Source: Trueperaceae bacterium | GTDB taxonomy: Bacteria > Deinococcota > Deinococci > Deinococcales > Trueperaceae | NCBI GenBank assembly: GCA_036381035.1 | Contig: DASVDQ010000130.1 | Span: 1 to 62,086, forward strand | Length of the DNA: 62,086 nt | Direction: 5' to 3' | Shown: piece after piece, positions 24,958-32,901 of the stretch | How positions within the stretch are numbered: position 1 is the stretch's first letter | How the letters are laid out: every line of letters begins with the position of its first letter | Translations under genes and position numbers: made by a program | Notes under the pieces: model-generated | The model's database searches: none | Seen by the model: the letters and a program-made list of their open reading frames with translations, nothing else | Told to the model about the DNA's origin: nothing

Positions 24958-25811
24958 TGACCGGCTACGTCGGCAGCCGGCTCGAAGGCTTGGGCGGCGC
25001 CGCCAGGCGGCTGCTCTTCTACCTGCTCCTGACCCTCGGCGCGCTCGGCTTCCTGCTGCCCTTCCTCTACATGCTCTCGACGGCGTTCAAGGGGCCGCGC
25101 GAGCTCTTCGACCTGAACCTCGTCCCGCGCGAGCCGACGCTCGACCACTTCCGCGCGGTGTTCACGCAGATACCCATAGGCAGGGCCCTCTTCAACTCGG
25201 CGTTCGTCTACCTCCTGCAGACGGCGAGCGTGCTCGTGTTCTCCTCGATCGTCGGGTACGCGCTGTCGCGCCTGAGGTTCTTCGGACGCGAGTTCGTCTT
25301 CAACGTGATACTGCTCACGATGATGATCCCCGGCCAGCTCCTGCTCATCCCGCTCTACCTGCTCATCGTGAGGTTCGGCTGGACCGACTCGTACCAGGGG
25401 CTGATCGTGCCCGGGGCGGTGAGCGCCTTCGGCATCTTCATGTTCCGCCAGAACTTCAAGACGATCCCCCAGGAGCTCATCGACGCCGCGCGCGTCGACG
25501 GCGCCTCCGAGCTCACGATCCTGTTCCGCATCATCTGGCCGCTGTCCGCGCCGGTGCTCATCACGGTCGGGATCTTCACGTTCATGGGCGGCTGGAACGA
25601 CTTCCTGTGGCCGTCGCTGGTCAACCGCGACATCCGCTTCCAGACGCTCACGCAGATGGTCACGCTCTACGGCATCGGCGGCCAGGCGGGCGGCCAGGTG
25701 GGGGCGGTGATGGCCTCGAGCCTCATCGCCGTCCTGCCCATGGTCGTCGTCTACCTGGTGTTCCAGCGCTACTACCTGCAGGGCATCGCGGGCACGGGGG
25801 TGAAGGGGTGA
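24957..25811 (+). CDS. Carbohydrate ABC transporter permease (MalG-type)
   Basis: 284 residues; ATG overlaps the stop of the preceding permease (TGATG), so translation is coupled. Six membrane segments; the EAA loop is ELIDAARVDGASELTILFRIIWPLSAP, with GGWNDFLWP and the C-terminal FQRYYLQGIAGTGVKG as typical MalG/UgpE marks. It partners the MalF-type permease and the binding protein downstream. The in-frame reading frame upstream of the ATG belongs to the preceding gene's region and is not part of the protein. Confidence 0.92.
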   Translation: MTGYVGSRLEGLGGAARRLLFYLLLTLGALGFLLPFLYMLSTAFKGPRELFDLNLVPREPTLDHFRAVFTQIPIGRALFNSAFVYLLQTASVLVFSSIVGYALSRLRFFGREFVFNVILLTMMIPGQLLLIPLYLLIVRFGWTDSYQGLIVPGAVSAFGIFMFRQNFKTIPQELIDAARVDGASELTILFRIIWPLSAPVLITVGIFTFMGGWNDFLWPSLVNRDIRFQTLTQMVTLYGIGGQAGGQVGAVMASSLIAVLPMVVVYLVFQRYYLQGIAGTGVKG

Positions 25812-25918
25812 GGGCGCCGCTCGGGCCGAGGCGCGCGACCCGGCGCGCGCATGCGGCCGCGCGGACCGCGGGCCTGCCGCGCACGACCCCCGGGGGACCG
25901 AGGACGGAGGAGGACCTG

Positions 25919-27244
25919 GTGACACACGTGAGAGAGGGAGCAGGCACAGGGGCCCGGACCAGGCGCGGTCCGTGGCCGGCCCTGGCGGCCCTGGCGGCGA
26001 CCGCCGCCCTGGCGCTGCCGGGCCTGGCCGCGGCGCAGAGGACGCTGACGTTCTGGCCGTCGTCCAACCCCGAGGAGATCGAGTTCGCGCGCCGGATCGT
26101 GGACGAGTGGAACGCCGCGAACCCCGACCTGCAGGTGCGCATGCAGCCGCTGCCGGCCAGCCGCTCCACCGAGGAGGTGCTGCTGGCGGCCATCGCGGCG
26201 AGGACCACGCCAGACGTGGCGGCGAACATCTACCCCGGCGCGATCAGCCAGTACGTCGAGGCCGGTGGCCTCTACGAGCACGAGACCCTGCCGGGGTTCG
26301 TCGACTTCATGGTCGCGCGCTCCGGCCAGGACGTCCTCGACCTCTACACGCACCCGAGCGGCCACGTCTACCAGGTGCCGTGGAAGTCGAACCCCGTGAT
26401 GTTCGCCTACAACGTCGACCTGCTGGCCGAGGCCGGCATCGAGCCAGAGGACCTCGCCACCTACTCCGGGTTCCTCGAGGCCGCCCGCAAGGTCAAGGAG
26501 AAGTGGGGCGGCGAGAAGTACCTCTACTCGCCCACCGTCGACGTCACCTGGTGGCAGCGCTTCTTCGACTTCTACACGCTCTACATCGCCGCGTCCGAGG
26601 GGCAGACCCTGCTCGACGACGAGGGCAGGGTGATCTTCGACAACCAGGCCGGGCTCGAGGTGTTCGAGTTCCTCGCCACCCTGTTCCGCGAGGGCCTGGC
26701 GGCGAAGGGTCAGTCGGCGCAGAACCGCTTCTTCCAGGGCACGGTGCTCGTCGAGCAGGCCGGGCCGTTCACGATGCCCTTCTACGAGAACAACGCGCCG
26801 GAGGGCTTCAGGTTCGGGCTCATACCGCCGCCGGTGCCGGACCGCCTGGCCGGCAAGCCCGTCTACACCTACGGCGACCCGAAGAACATCGCGATCTTCA
26901 CGAACAGCCAGGTCCCCGAGGACGCGTGGCGCTTCATCCAGTTCATCCTCTCGCCCGAGAACGACGCGCTGTTCCTCGAGATCACCGGCCAGATCCCCTA
27001 CCGGCTGGGCATGGAGGAGGACCCGCTGTTCGCCGACATCATCGCGAGCCAGCCGCACCTCCCGCCGTTCCTGGAGCAGGCCCAGCGCACGCGGGGCGTC
27101 GACGACACCCCGTACCTGATCGAGATCTACAGCGCCATCAGCCGCGAGTACGAGGCGGCGGTGGTGCAGGGGGTGAGGTCACCCGAGGAGGGCCTGCGCC
27201 GCGCCGCGCAGCGGGCCCGCGACATCATCAGCGGCTTCTACTGA
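25919..27244 (+). CDS. Sugar ABC transporter solute-binding protein (family 1)
   Basis: 441 residues from GTG 25919, chosen because GGAGGAGG lies just upstream and it places a signal peptide (ALAALAATAALALPGLAAAQ) at the N-terminus. The mature start RTLTFWPSSNPEEIEFARRIVDEWN and later segments (PDVAANIYPGAISQYVEAGG, YQVPWKSNPVMFAYN, DAWRFIQFILSPEN) are typical of family 1 binding proteins. It collects an oligosaccharide outside the membrane for the two upstream permeases. A 107-nt GC-rich gap separates it from the permease gene. Confidence 0.92.
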   Translation: MTHVREGAGTGARTRRGPWPALAALAATAALALPGLAAAQRTLTFWPSSNPEEIEFARRIVDEWNAANPDLQVRMQPLPASRSTEEVLLAAIAARTTPDVAANIYPGAISQYVEAGGLYEHETLPGFVDFMVARSGQDVLDLYTHPSGHVYQVPWKSNPVMFAYNVDLLAEAGIEPEDLATYSGFLEAARKVKEKWGGEKYLYSPTVDVTWWQRFFDFYTLYIAASEGQTLLDDEGRVIFDNQAGLEVFEFLATLFREGLAAKGQSAQNRFFQGTVLVEQAGPFTMPFYENNAPEGFRFGLIPPPVPDRLAGKPVYTYGDPKNIAIFTNSQVPEDAWRFIQFILSPENDALFLEITGQIPYRLGMEEDPLFADIIASQPHLPPFLEQAQRTRGVDDTPYLIEIYSAISREYEAAVVQGVRSPEEGLRRAAQRARDIISGFY

Positions 27245-27311
27245 ACGGCTTCGCATCGAGGACCCACCGCGCCGGGCGAGGACCGGCGCAGACGGACCAA
27301 GGAGGCAGTGG

Positions 27312-28637
27312 ATGAGAAGGACCCTCGCAACGTTGGCAGCCCTCGCGCTCTGCGCGACGGCACTCGCCGAGACGCGCACGGTGACGGTGAACCTGGAGTC
27401 CCTCACCGGGCGCCCCGTGCCGGTTAGCATCGACCTGCTCACGCTGCGCGACGCCATCGGCGCCGAGTTCCCCATGGACTGGACCAGCCTGAAGGTCAGC
27501 GTGGACGGCGCCGAGGTGCCCTACCAGATCGACGACGTCGACCTCAACGGACGCCTCTCGGCCGGCGACCAGCTCGGCTTCCTCGCCACCGGACCGGCCA
27601 CGATCGAGATCGCCGACGCCCCGGGCGAGGGCGCGAGCTACGAGCCGGCCCTCTCGGTCGCGGGCGATGACCCCGCCGTGATCACCTCCTCGCTCGCCGA
27701 TGGCTTCGTCGTCGAGGTGCCGGCGCACGGCCTGGCGCGCATCGTCGGCTTCGGCGACACGCAGGCGCTGATGGCGAACGAGATCGGCATCCTGCGCTTC
27801 AGCGGCTACCCCGAGAGCACCTGGTGGGCGAACGAGCAGCTCGGCCCGCACGAGGAGTACACGAACCTCGAGGCGGGCGGCATGCGCCACGTCGGCACCA
27901 CCGTCCTGCCGGCCGGGCCGGCCCGCGTGACGGTCGTCGCCGAGTACGCCAGCGACCGCTTCGTGGGCCTGAGGCAGCGCCTCGTCACGCACGTCTGGGC
28001 GACGGGCGACGTCGAGGTGCAGAACGACGTGAGCTTCGGCGGCTACAGCGACATGATGAAGCTGCAGAGCATGGCCACGGCCGTGATGACCCAGGCCGAC
28101 CTCGACTCGGTGCACGTCCTGCCCGTGTTCCGGCGCCTGATCTGGGCCGACCAGCTCGGCACGACGCCCGAGGGCTACTTCGCCGAGCGGAACGCCACGA
28201 CCACCGTCGACGGCCAGACCTACCTCGCCTTCCCCGCCAACGACACGCTCAGCCCGCTCTACTGGGGCGCGACCTACATCTTCGCCTCGGCCGAGCCGTG
28301 GCGCGCGAACTACAGCCCGAGCCTGGGCGTGGGCGTGGCCGAGCTCTCCTACCGGACCCCCGAGGTCATCGAGGACTACGACGCCTGGCTCTCCGGCAGC
28401 ACCTGGGTCTTCGAGTCGCAGGAGTTCCGCACCGGCGTGTTCAAGTGGACCGCCGACGAGTTCGCCGGCTACGAGGCCACCGCGAACGTCACGCCGAGCA
28501 CGCCGAACCACTACCTGCCGGGCGACACCGCCACGTTCCATATGGCGTACAGCGCGTTCGGCGCCGGCTCGACCGAGGACGCGATCCGCTTCGCGCGCGA
28601 CCGCCAGGCCGAGCTGGCTTCGGTCGCCCTGGAGTGA
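27312..28637 (+). CDS. Secreted protein of unknown function in sugar-use operon
   Basis: 441 residues. AAGGAGG precedes the ATG; residues 1-19 form a signal peptide (TLATLAALALCATALA). The mature protein is beta-rich: RTVTVNLESLTGRPVPVSIDL, then YQIDDVDLNGRLSAGDQLGF and a later long beta section with several Trp/Tyr-rich strands (WWANEQLGPHEEY, PLYWGATYIFASAEPW). This resembles carbohydrate-active proteins with a supersandwich-like or PL-like beta fold, but no family or catalytic set is recognised. Its stop overlaps the start of the next secreted protein by 1 nt, so both probably act on the same extracellular polysaccharide. Confidence 0.75.
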   Translation: MRRTLATLAALALCATALAETRTVTVNLESLTGRPVPVSIDLLTLRDAIGAEFPMDWTSLKVSVDGAEVPYQIDDVDLNGRLSAGDQLGFLATGPATIEIADAPGEGASYEPALSVAGDDPAVITSSLADGFVVEVPAHGLARIVGFGDTQALMANEIGILRFSGYPESTWWANEQLGPHEEYTNLEAGGMRHVGTTVLPAGPARVTVVAEYASDRFVGLRQRLVTHVWATGDVEVQNDVSFGGYSDMMKLQSMATAVMTQADLDSVHVLPVFRRLIWADQLGTTPEGYFAERNATTTVDGQTYLAFPANDTLSPLYWGATYIFASAEPWRANYSPSLGVGVAELSYRTPEVIEDYDAWLSGSTWVFESQEFRTGVFKWTADEFAGYEATANVTPSTPNHYLPGDTATFHMAYSAFGAGSTEDAIRFARDRQAELASVALE

Positions 28638-31213
28638 TGCCGGCTGAAGGCGAAGGGGGCGCGCTCCGGCGCGCCCCCGCCTCACGCGTGCTGGCCGCGG
28701 CGCTGCTGGCGTTGGCCACGGCCGCCGCGCAGGCGCCCGGCTGGCCGGAGGAGCCGCTGACGAACCTCTCCCACCTCGAGTCGCTCACCACCGAGTTCGA
28801 CGTCGAGGGGGAGCGCCACCTGGGCGTGTGGGTCTACGCCGAGCCGAGCCCCACCGACCCCGACGCCTACGTGGGGCGCGAGGCGCCCGGCGAGGGCGTC
28901 ACCGACCTCGACGACGTGGCGCGCGCCGTCGTGGCGTACCTGAGGCACCACGAGGCCACGGGCTCGCAGCGCTCGCTCGAGCTGGCGAGGGGCCTGCTCG
29001 GCTACGTGCTGGCCATGCAGGCCGAGGACGGCGAGTTCTACAACTTCGTGCTCGCCGACGGCACGATCAACAGGCTGGGCATCACCAGTCGCAAGGGCGC
29101 CGGGTTCTGGTCCGCCAGGGCCCTGTGGGCGCTGGCCGAGGGGATGAGGTCCTTCGCCGAGGCGGACCCGGCCTTCGCCGCCGAGCTGCGCGAGGCGTTC
29201 CTGCGCGGCGTCGCGCCCTTCGAGGCCGAGGTCGCCCCCGCCTACGGCACCTACGTCGCGCGCCACGGCCTCGAGGCCCCGGCCTGGCTGCCGGACGACG
29301 GCGCCGACGTGGCGTCGAACCTTCTCTTGGGTCTCTCTATCTTCCTGCGGTCCGAGGAGCACGAGGGCGTGAGGCGCCTGCAGCGCATGGTCGCCGAGGG
29401 CCTCCTGGCCCTCCAGTACGGCCCCGAGGGCACCTATCCGTTCCTCGCCCACATGCCGTTCGCCCGCGACCCGCTCGACTGGCACGCCTGGGGCAGCCGC
29501 CAGACGCAGGCGCTGGCGCGAGCGGCGGAGTCCGCGGCCGAGGTAGAACCCGACGCGTCGGCGACCTACCTGGCCTCGGCGGAGGCCGAGGCAGGCCACT
29601 TCTTCGTCCACCTGCTCGTGGACAGGGGGCCCTACACGAGCATGAACCCGGCCGTGCGCGTCTACCCGCAGATCGCCTACGGCATGGAGGCGATCGCCAG
29701 CGGCTACTTCGCGCTCGCCGACGCCACGGGCAAGGACGTCTACGACAGGCTCGGCGGGCTGACGACCGGCTGGCTGCTAGGCAACAACGGCCTGCGCCAG
29801 GCGATGTACGACCCGCAGACGGGGCGCGTCTACGACGGGCTGGAGCGGGGGGTGATCAACCGCAACGCCGGCGCGGAGTCCACGATCACCGGCATCCTCG
29901 CCCTCACCCAGGCCGAGGCGCGTCCGGCGGCGCGGGCGATGCTCGACTACGTCTGGCTGGAGTCCCACGCCGAGCTGACCGTCGAGGCCGAGAGCGGCAC
30001 CGACTTCGGCGAGGCTCCCGCCACCGAGGTCGACGCCACCGCCAGCGGCCAGCTCGCCGCCGTGCTGAAGCCGGGCGCCAGCCTGTCGCTGCGCGCCGAG
30101 GTGCCCGCGGCGGGCCGCTACGTCGTCTACGCGCTCTACCGCGACGACCCCTGGGAGGCCAGCGCGACCGTCTTCGTCGGCCGCGAGCGCCTGGGGACCG
30201 TCGCCACCACGCCGTCTCGGGAGTCGCGGTTCGTGATGAGGGAGCTGGGCACGGTGGGCCTCCCGCAGGGACCGCTGAGCCTCACAGTCAGCCACGAGGC
30301 CGGGCGCGACCTGCGCTTCGACGCCTTGGTGTTCAGGCCGGTGATCGAGTGGAAGCTCTACGGGCGCGAGGGCTCGCGCCTGCTCCTCGTCAAGAGCTGG
30401 TCGCCGGCGGAGGAGCCCGTCGCCGCCGAGCTCGTCCCGCCGCTGGCCGCGGCGGAGGGCGCCGCCGTGGAGGCCTACGACGCCCGCGCGAACCGGGTGG
30501 CGAGCGGCGCAGCCGGCGGCCTGCTCCTGCCGCCCTACGGCTTCGCGCTGCTCGAGTGGCCCGACGCTTCACCACTGCCCGACCTGGGCATGGCCACCGC
30601 CAGGGTGGGACCGCTGCTGGCCCTCGATACGGCGTTCGCGGACGGCGCCTACCTGGCCCTCGACCTCACCCCGGCCTTCAACGCCGACGCCTTCTCCACC
30701 CCTTCTCGCCCGCAGCGCGGCAACTTCGACAACCGCTCGGGCGTCTACGGCGCCACGTTCCCCGCCGAGTTCGCGCCCGACCCTTCGTCGCGCTTCGACG
30801 CCGGCGGCGTGCCCTTCGTCTTCCCGCCCACCGACACGCTGCTGAACAACGTCGTCATGCTCGGCCAGAGGCTCGAGGTGCCGCCGGGACGCTACGGCGA
30901 GGTGCACCTCCTCGGCTCGTCCGACCAGGGCAACTACCAGGCCGACGTGACGCTGGTGTACGAGGACGGCTCGAGCGCGTCCGTGACCCTCGGCCTCTCC
31001 GACTGGTGCCAGCCGCCGCGGTACGGCGAGGCCGTGGGCGTGGAGTTCGCGCAGCGACGCGGCACCAGCGGCATGTTCGAGCGCATCACCTGCCGCATCC
31101 TCCACCAGGTCGTGCCCGTGGACCCCGAGCGCGTGCTCGTGCGCGTCGACCTGCCCGACCGCGAGACCATGCACCTCTTCGCGCTGACGCTGGCGGCGCC
31201 AGCCCAGGAGTGA
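28637..31213 (+). CDS. Secreted multidomain carbohydrate-active protein, (alpha/alpha) toroid plus beta domains
   Basis: 858 residues, ATG coupled to the previous stop (TGATG). A signal peptide (VLAAALLALATAAAQ) is followed by an alpha-helical toroid at about 45-430 with helix pairs such as FWSARALWALAEGM and HAWGSRQTQALARAAE. A CBM6/35-like beta sandwich follows at about 440-560 (LTVEAESGTDFGE, GRYVVYALYRDDPW). A C-terminal beta domain at about 640-858 (NFDNRSGVYGATFPAEF, VVMLGQRLEVPPGRYGEVHLLG) is like that in some arabinofuranosidase or lyase-type enzymes. It is likely a polysaccharide-degrading or binding enzyme outside the cell; the exact family is not recognised. GH130 follows 5 nt downstream. 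Confidence 0.75.
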   Translation: MPAEGEGGALRRAPASRVLAAALLALATAAAQAPGWPEEPLTNLSHLESLTTEFDVEGERHLGVWVYAEPSPTDPDAYVGREAPGEGVTDLDDVARAVVAYLRHHEATGSQRSLELARGLLGYVLAMQAEDGEFYNFVLADGTINRLGITSRKGAGFWSARALWALAEGMRSFAEADPAFAAELREAFLRGVAPFEAEVAPAYGTYVARHGLEAPAWLPDDGADVASNLLLGLSIFLRSEEHEGVRRLQRMVAEGLLALQYGPEGTYPFLAHMPFARDPLDWHAWGSRQTQALARAAESAAEVEPDASATYLASAEAEAGHFFVHLLVDRGPYTSMNPAVRVYPQIAYGMEAIASGYFALADATGKDVYDRLGGLTTGWLLGNNGLRQAMYDPQTGRVYDGLERGVINRNAGAESTITGILALTQAEARPAARAMLDYVWLESHAELTVEAESGTDFGEAPATEVDATASGQLAAVLKPGASLSLRAEVPAAGRYVVYALYRDDPWEASATVFVGRERLGTVATTPSRESRFVMRELGTVGLPQGPLSLTVSHEAGRDLRFDALVFRPVIEWKLYGREGSRLLLVKSWSPAEEPVAAELVPPLAAAEGAAVEAYDARANRVASGAAGGLLLPPYGFALLEWPDASPLPDLGMATARVGPLLALDTAFADGAYLALDLTPAFNADAFSTPSRPQRGNFDNRSGVYGATFPAEFAPDPSSRFDAGGVPFVFPPTDTLLNNVVMLGQRLEVPPGRYGEVHLLGSSDQGNYQADVTLVYEDGSSASVTLGLSDWCQPPRYGEAVGVEFAQRRGTSGMFERITCRILHQVVPVDPERVLVRVDLPDRETMHLFALTLAAPAQE

Positions 31214-31218
31214 GCCAG

Positions 31219-32130
31219 ATGAAGCTGACACGCCACCCGGCCAACCCCGTCCTCAAGCCCAACGTCCTCAACGACTGGGAGGCGCTCAACGTCTTCAACC
31301 CGTCGGTGGTGGTGCACGGCGGCCTCTTCCACATGCACTACCGGGCCCAGGGCACGGACTACGTCTCGCGCATCGGCTACGCCGTGTCGAAGGACGGCGT
31401 GCACTGGAACCGGCTCCAGCGACCGGTGCTCGAGCCGGAGGCGGAGTACGAGGCCAGGGGCGTCGAGGACCCCCGCGTCACCGAGCTGGGCGGGCGCTTC
31501 TACATGGCCTACACCGCGTACGGACGTGCCGGCGCTCACCCCGGCGTCGGGCAGACCGCCACCGGCATCACGCCCATGTACGCGGTGAGCGACAACCTCA
31601 TCACCTGGGAGCGCATCGGGCCCGTCGTGGTGGGCGAGGACAACAAGGACCACGCTCTCTTCCCCGAGCTCGTGGGCGGTAGGTACGTGACGTTCCACCG
31701 CCGACCGCCGTCGATATGGCTGGCGTTCTCGGAGGACATGCGCAGGTGGGTCGACCACGCCGAGGTCATGCGTCCGCGACCGGGGAGCTGGGACGGCAAG
31801 CGCATCGGGGCGGGCGGGCCGCCCATACGCACCGACGAGGGCTGGCTGATCATCTACCACGGCTACGACGAGTCGCACGTCTACAAGATGGGAACGGCGC
31901 TGCTCGACCTCGAGGACCCTCGGCGCGTGCTGAAGCGGCCCCGGGAGCCGGTGCTCGAGCCGCAGGAGACATGGGAGATGAAGGGCGACGTCCCCAACGT
32001 CGTCTTCGGCACCGCGAACCCGGTGGTGGACGGCGAGGTCTACCTCTACTACGGCGGCGCCGACAGGGTCATCGGCCTGGCCACGGCGCCGCTTGAGGAC
32101 CTGCTCGCGTGGACGATCGCGGAGGGGTGA
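31219..32130 (+). CDS. GH130-family glycoside phosphorylase (beta-mannoside type)
   Basis: 303 residues, a compact GH130 of normal length without signal peptide. The five-bladed propeller signature is clear: NPSVVVHGGLFHMHYRAQG, YAVSKDGVHWNRL, GVEDPRVTELGGRFYMAYTA (with the conserved catalytic Asp in EDPR), HRRPPSIWLAFSEDM, GAGGPPIRTDEGWLIIYHG and VVFGTANPVVDG. GH130 enzymes phosphorolyse beta-mannosides (mannosyl-glucose, mannobiose, mannosyl-GlcNAc) to mannose-1-phosphate in the cytoplasm. As the last gene of the LacI operon it would act on the oligosaccharide imported by the upstream transporter. The exact linkage specificity cannot be read off. Confidence 0.88.
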   Translation: MKLTRHPANPVLKPNVLNDWEALNVFNPSVVVHGGLFHMHYRAQGTDYVSRIGYAVSKDGVHWNRLQRPVLEPEAEYEARGVEDPRVTELGGRFYMAYTAYGRAGAHPGVGQTATGITPMYAVSDNLITWERIGPVVVGEDNKDHALFPELVGGRYVTFHRRPPSIWLAFSEDMRRWVDHAEVMRPRPGSWDGKRIGAGGPPIRTDEGWLIIYHGYDESHVYKMGTALLDLEDPRRVLKRPREPVLEPQETWEMKGDVPNVVFGTANPVVDGEVYLYYGGADRVIGLATAPLEDLLAWTIAEG

Positions 32131-32158
32131 GGAGCGCGGGCTGGCCGGGACCCGCCCC

Positions 32159-32590
32159 CTACAGCTCCCTGAAGGCGGCGGCGTACGCCTCGTGCGCCGC
32201 CGCGATCGCGCGCAAGTAGGCCCCGCGCGCCCGCTCCAGCGGCGTCGACGCGGCGCGGAGCGCGGCGGCGTACTCGCCGGCGTCGAACGCCGGGTCGCCG
32301 CCCCACGGCGAGAGGCGCTCGAGCGCGAGCAGCTCCCGCTCGATGAGCGTGCCGGGCGGGGCCGCCCGGCAGAACTCCCGCCGCGCGGCCTGGAGGTCCT
32401 CGGCGAGCGCCCTGGCGGCGCGGAACGCGAGCCTCAGCTCGGCGTCCTGCGCGGCGTGCGCCTCGAGCTCGCGGAACAGCTCTACCTCCTCGGCGAGGCG
32501 GGAGTCGCGGATGCGGTGCGGGTTGAGGGGGTTCGTGGCCCAGGAGTCAGCCTGCTGCGGGCTGCCCGTGGACGGGGCGCCGGTGTGCAT
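32159..32590 (-). CDS. Hypothetical alpha-helical protein
   Basis: 143 residues, highly helical and charged (AEEVELFRELEAHAAQDAELRLAF, LIERELLALERLS, YLRAIAAAHEAYAAAFREL). No family is recognised. The start ATG (32588-32590) has only a weak AGAGG upstream; an internal start would be possible. It is convergent with the GH130 gene (28-nt gap) and divergent from the peptide transporter. Codon third positions are strongly GC-biased like real genes here, which favours a true gene over a shadow. Confidence 0.5.
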   Translation of the reverse strand: MHTGAPSTGSPQQADSWATNPLNPHRIRDSRLAEEVELFRELEAHAAQDAELRLAFRAARALAEDLQAARREFCRAAPPGTLIERELLALERLSPWGGDPAFDAGEYAAALRAASTPLERARGAYLRAIAAAHEAYAAAFREL

Positions 32591-32655
32591 GCGTGCGTAG
32601 CCTCTCGCTGCGCCGCAGCCCCGAGGAGGCCCGGGGCGCGGGCGCCCGAGTCTAA

Positions 32656-32739
32656 CCGCGGACCGGTGACCCGCGAAGTCGGGGGTTCCACAAGGGCGGA
32701 TCGGGTGGTACCCGCGGAGACCACCGACCGACGGCGCCC
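32656..32739 (+). promoter_or_regulatory. Candidate T-box-like leader element upstream of the peptide importer operon
   Basis: At 32703-32712 the sequence GGGTGGTACC matches the T-box core GGGTGGNACC. GGG (32703-32705) can pair with CCC (32737-32739), the 7-nt bulge TGGTACC (32706-32712) is intact, and CGC (32713-32715) can pair with GCG (32734-32736), reproducing the antiterminator layout with one extra C before GCG. An upstream hairpin CGCGG-N9-CCGCG (32657-32675) could belong to a short stem I. A T-box senses uncharged tRNA. It lies about 165 nt ahead of an oligopeptide-uptake operon. No specifier codon is assigned and chance resemblance remains possible. Confidence 0.35.
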
Positions 32740-32800
32740 TTCAGGGACCGGCCCGCCCAACCCAGCCGGCCCGCCCGTCGCGTCCCTGAGCGGGGCCGTA

Positions 32801-32872
32801 TATGATTCTGCTCTCGCTAGCTCTGGCTGCCGCTGCACAGCGCATCGGTCCTCCCCGTGCATCAGCACGGGG
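32801..32872 (+). promoter_or_regulatory. Possible -10 element and 5'-UTR hairpin of the peptide importer operon
   Basis: TATGAT (32801-32806) is a good -10 match, about 95 nt before the GTG start; no convincing -35 is seen. Downstream, CCCCGTGC (32853-32860) pairs perfectly with GCACGGGG (32865-32872) around a 4-nt loop, 14 nt before the AAGGAGGG ribosome site (32887-32894). The hairpin may shape translation or mRNA stability of the abundant binding protein. Confidence 0.5.
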
Positions 32873-32901
32873 GACGGCCAGAGGGCAAGGAGGGTGTTCG
32901 A

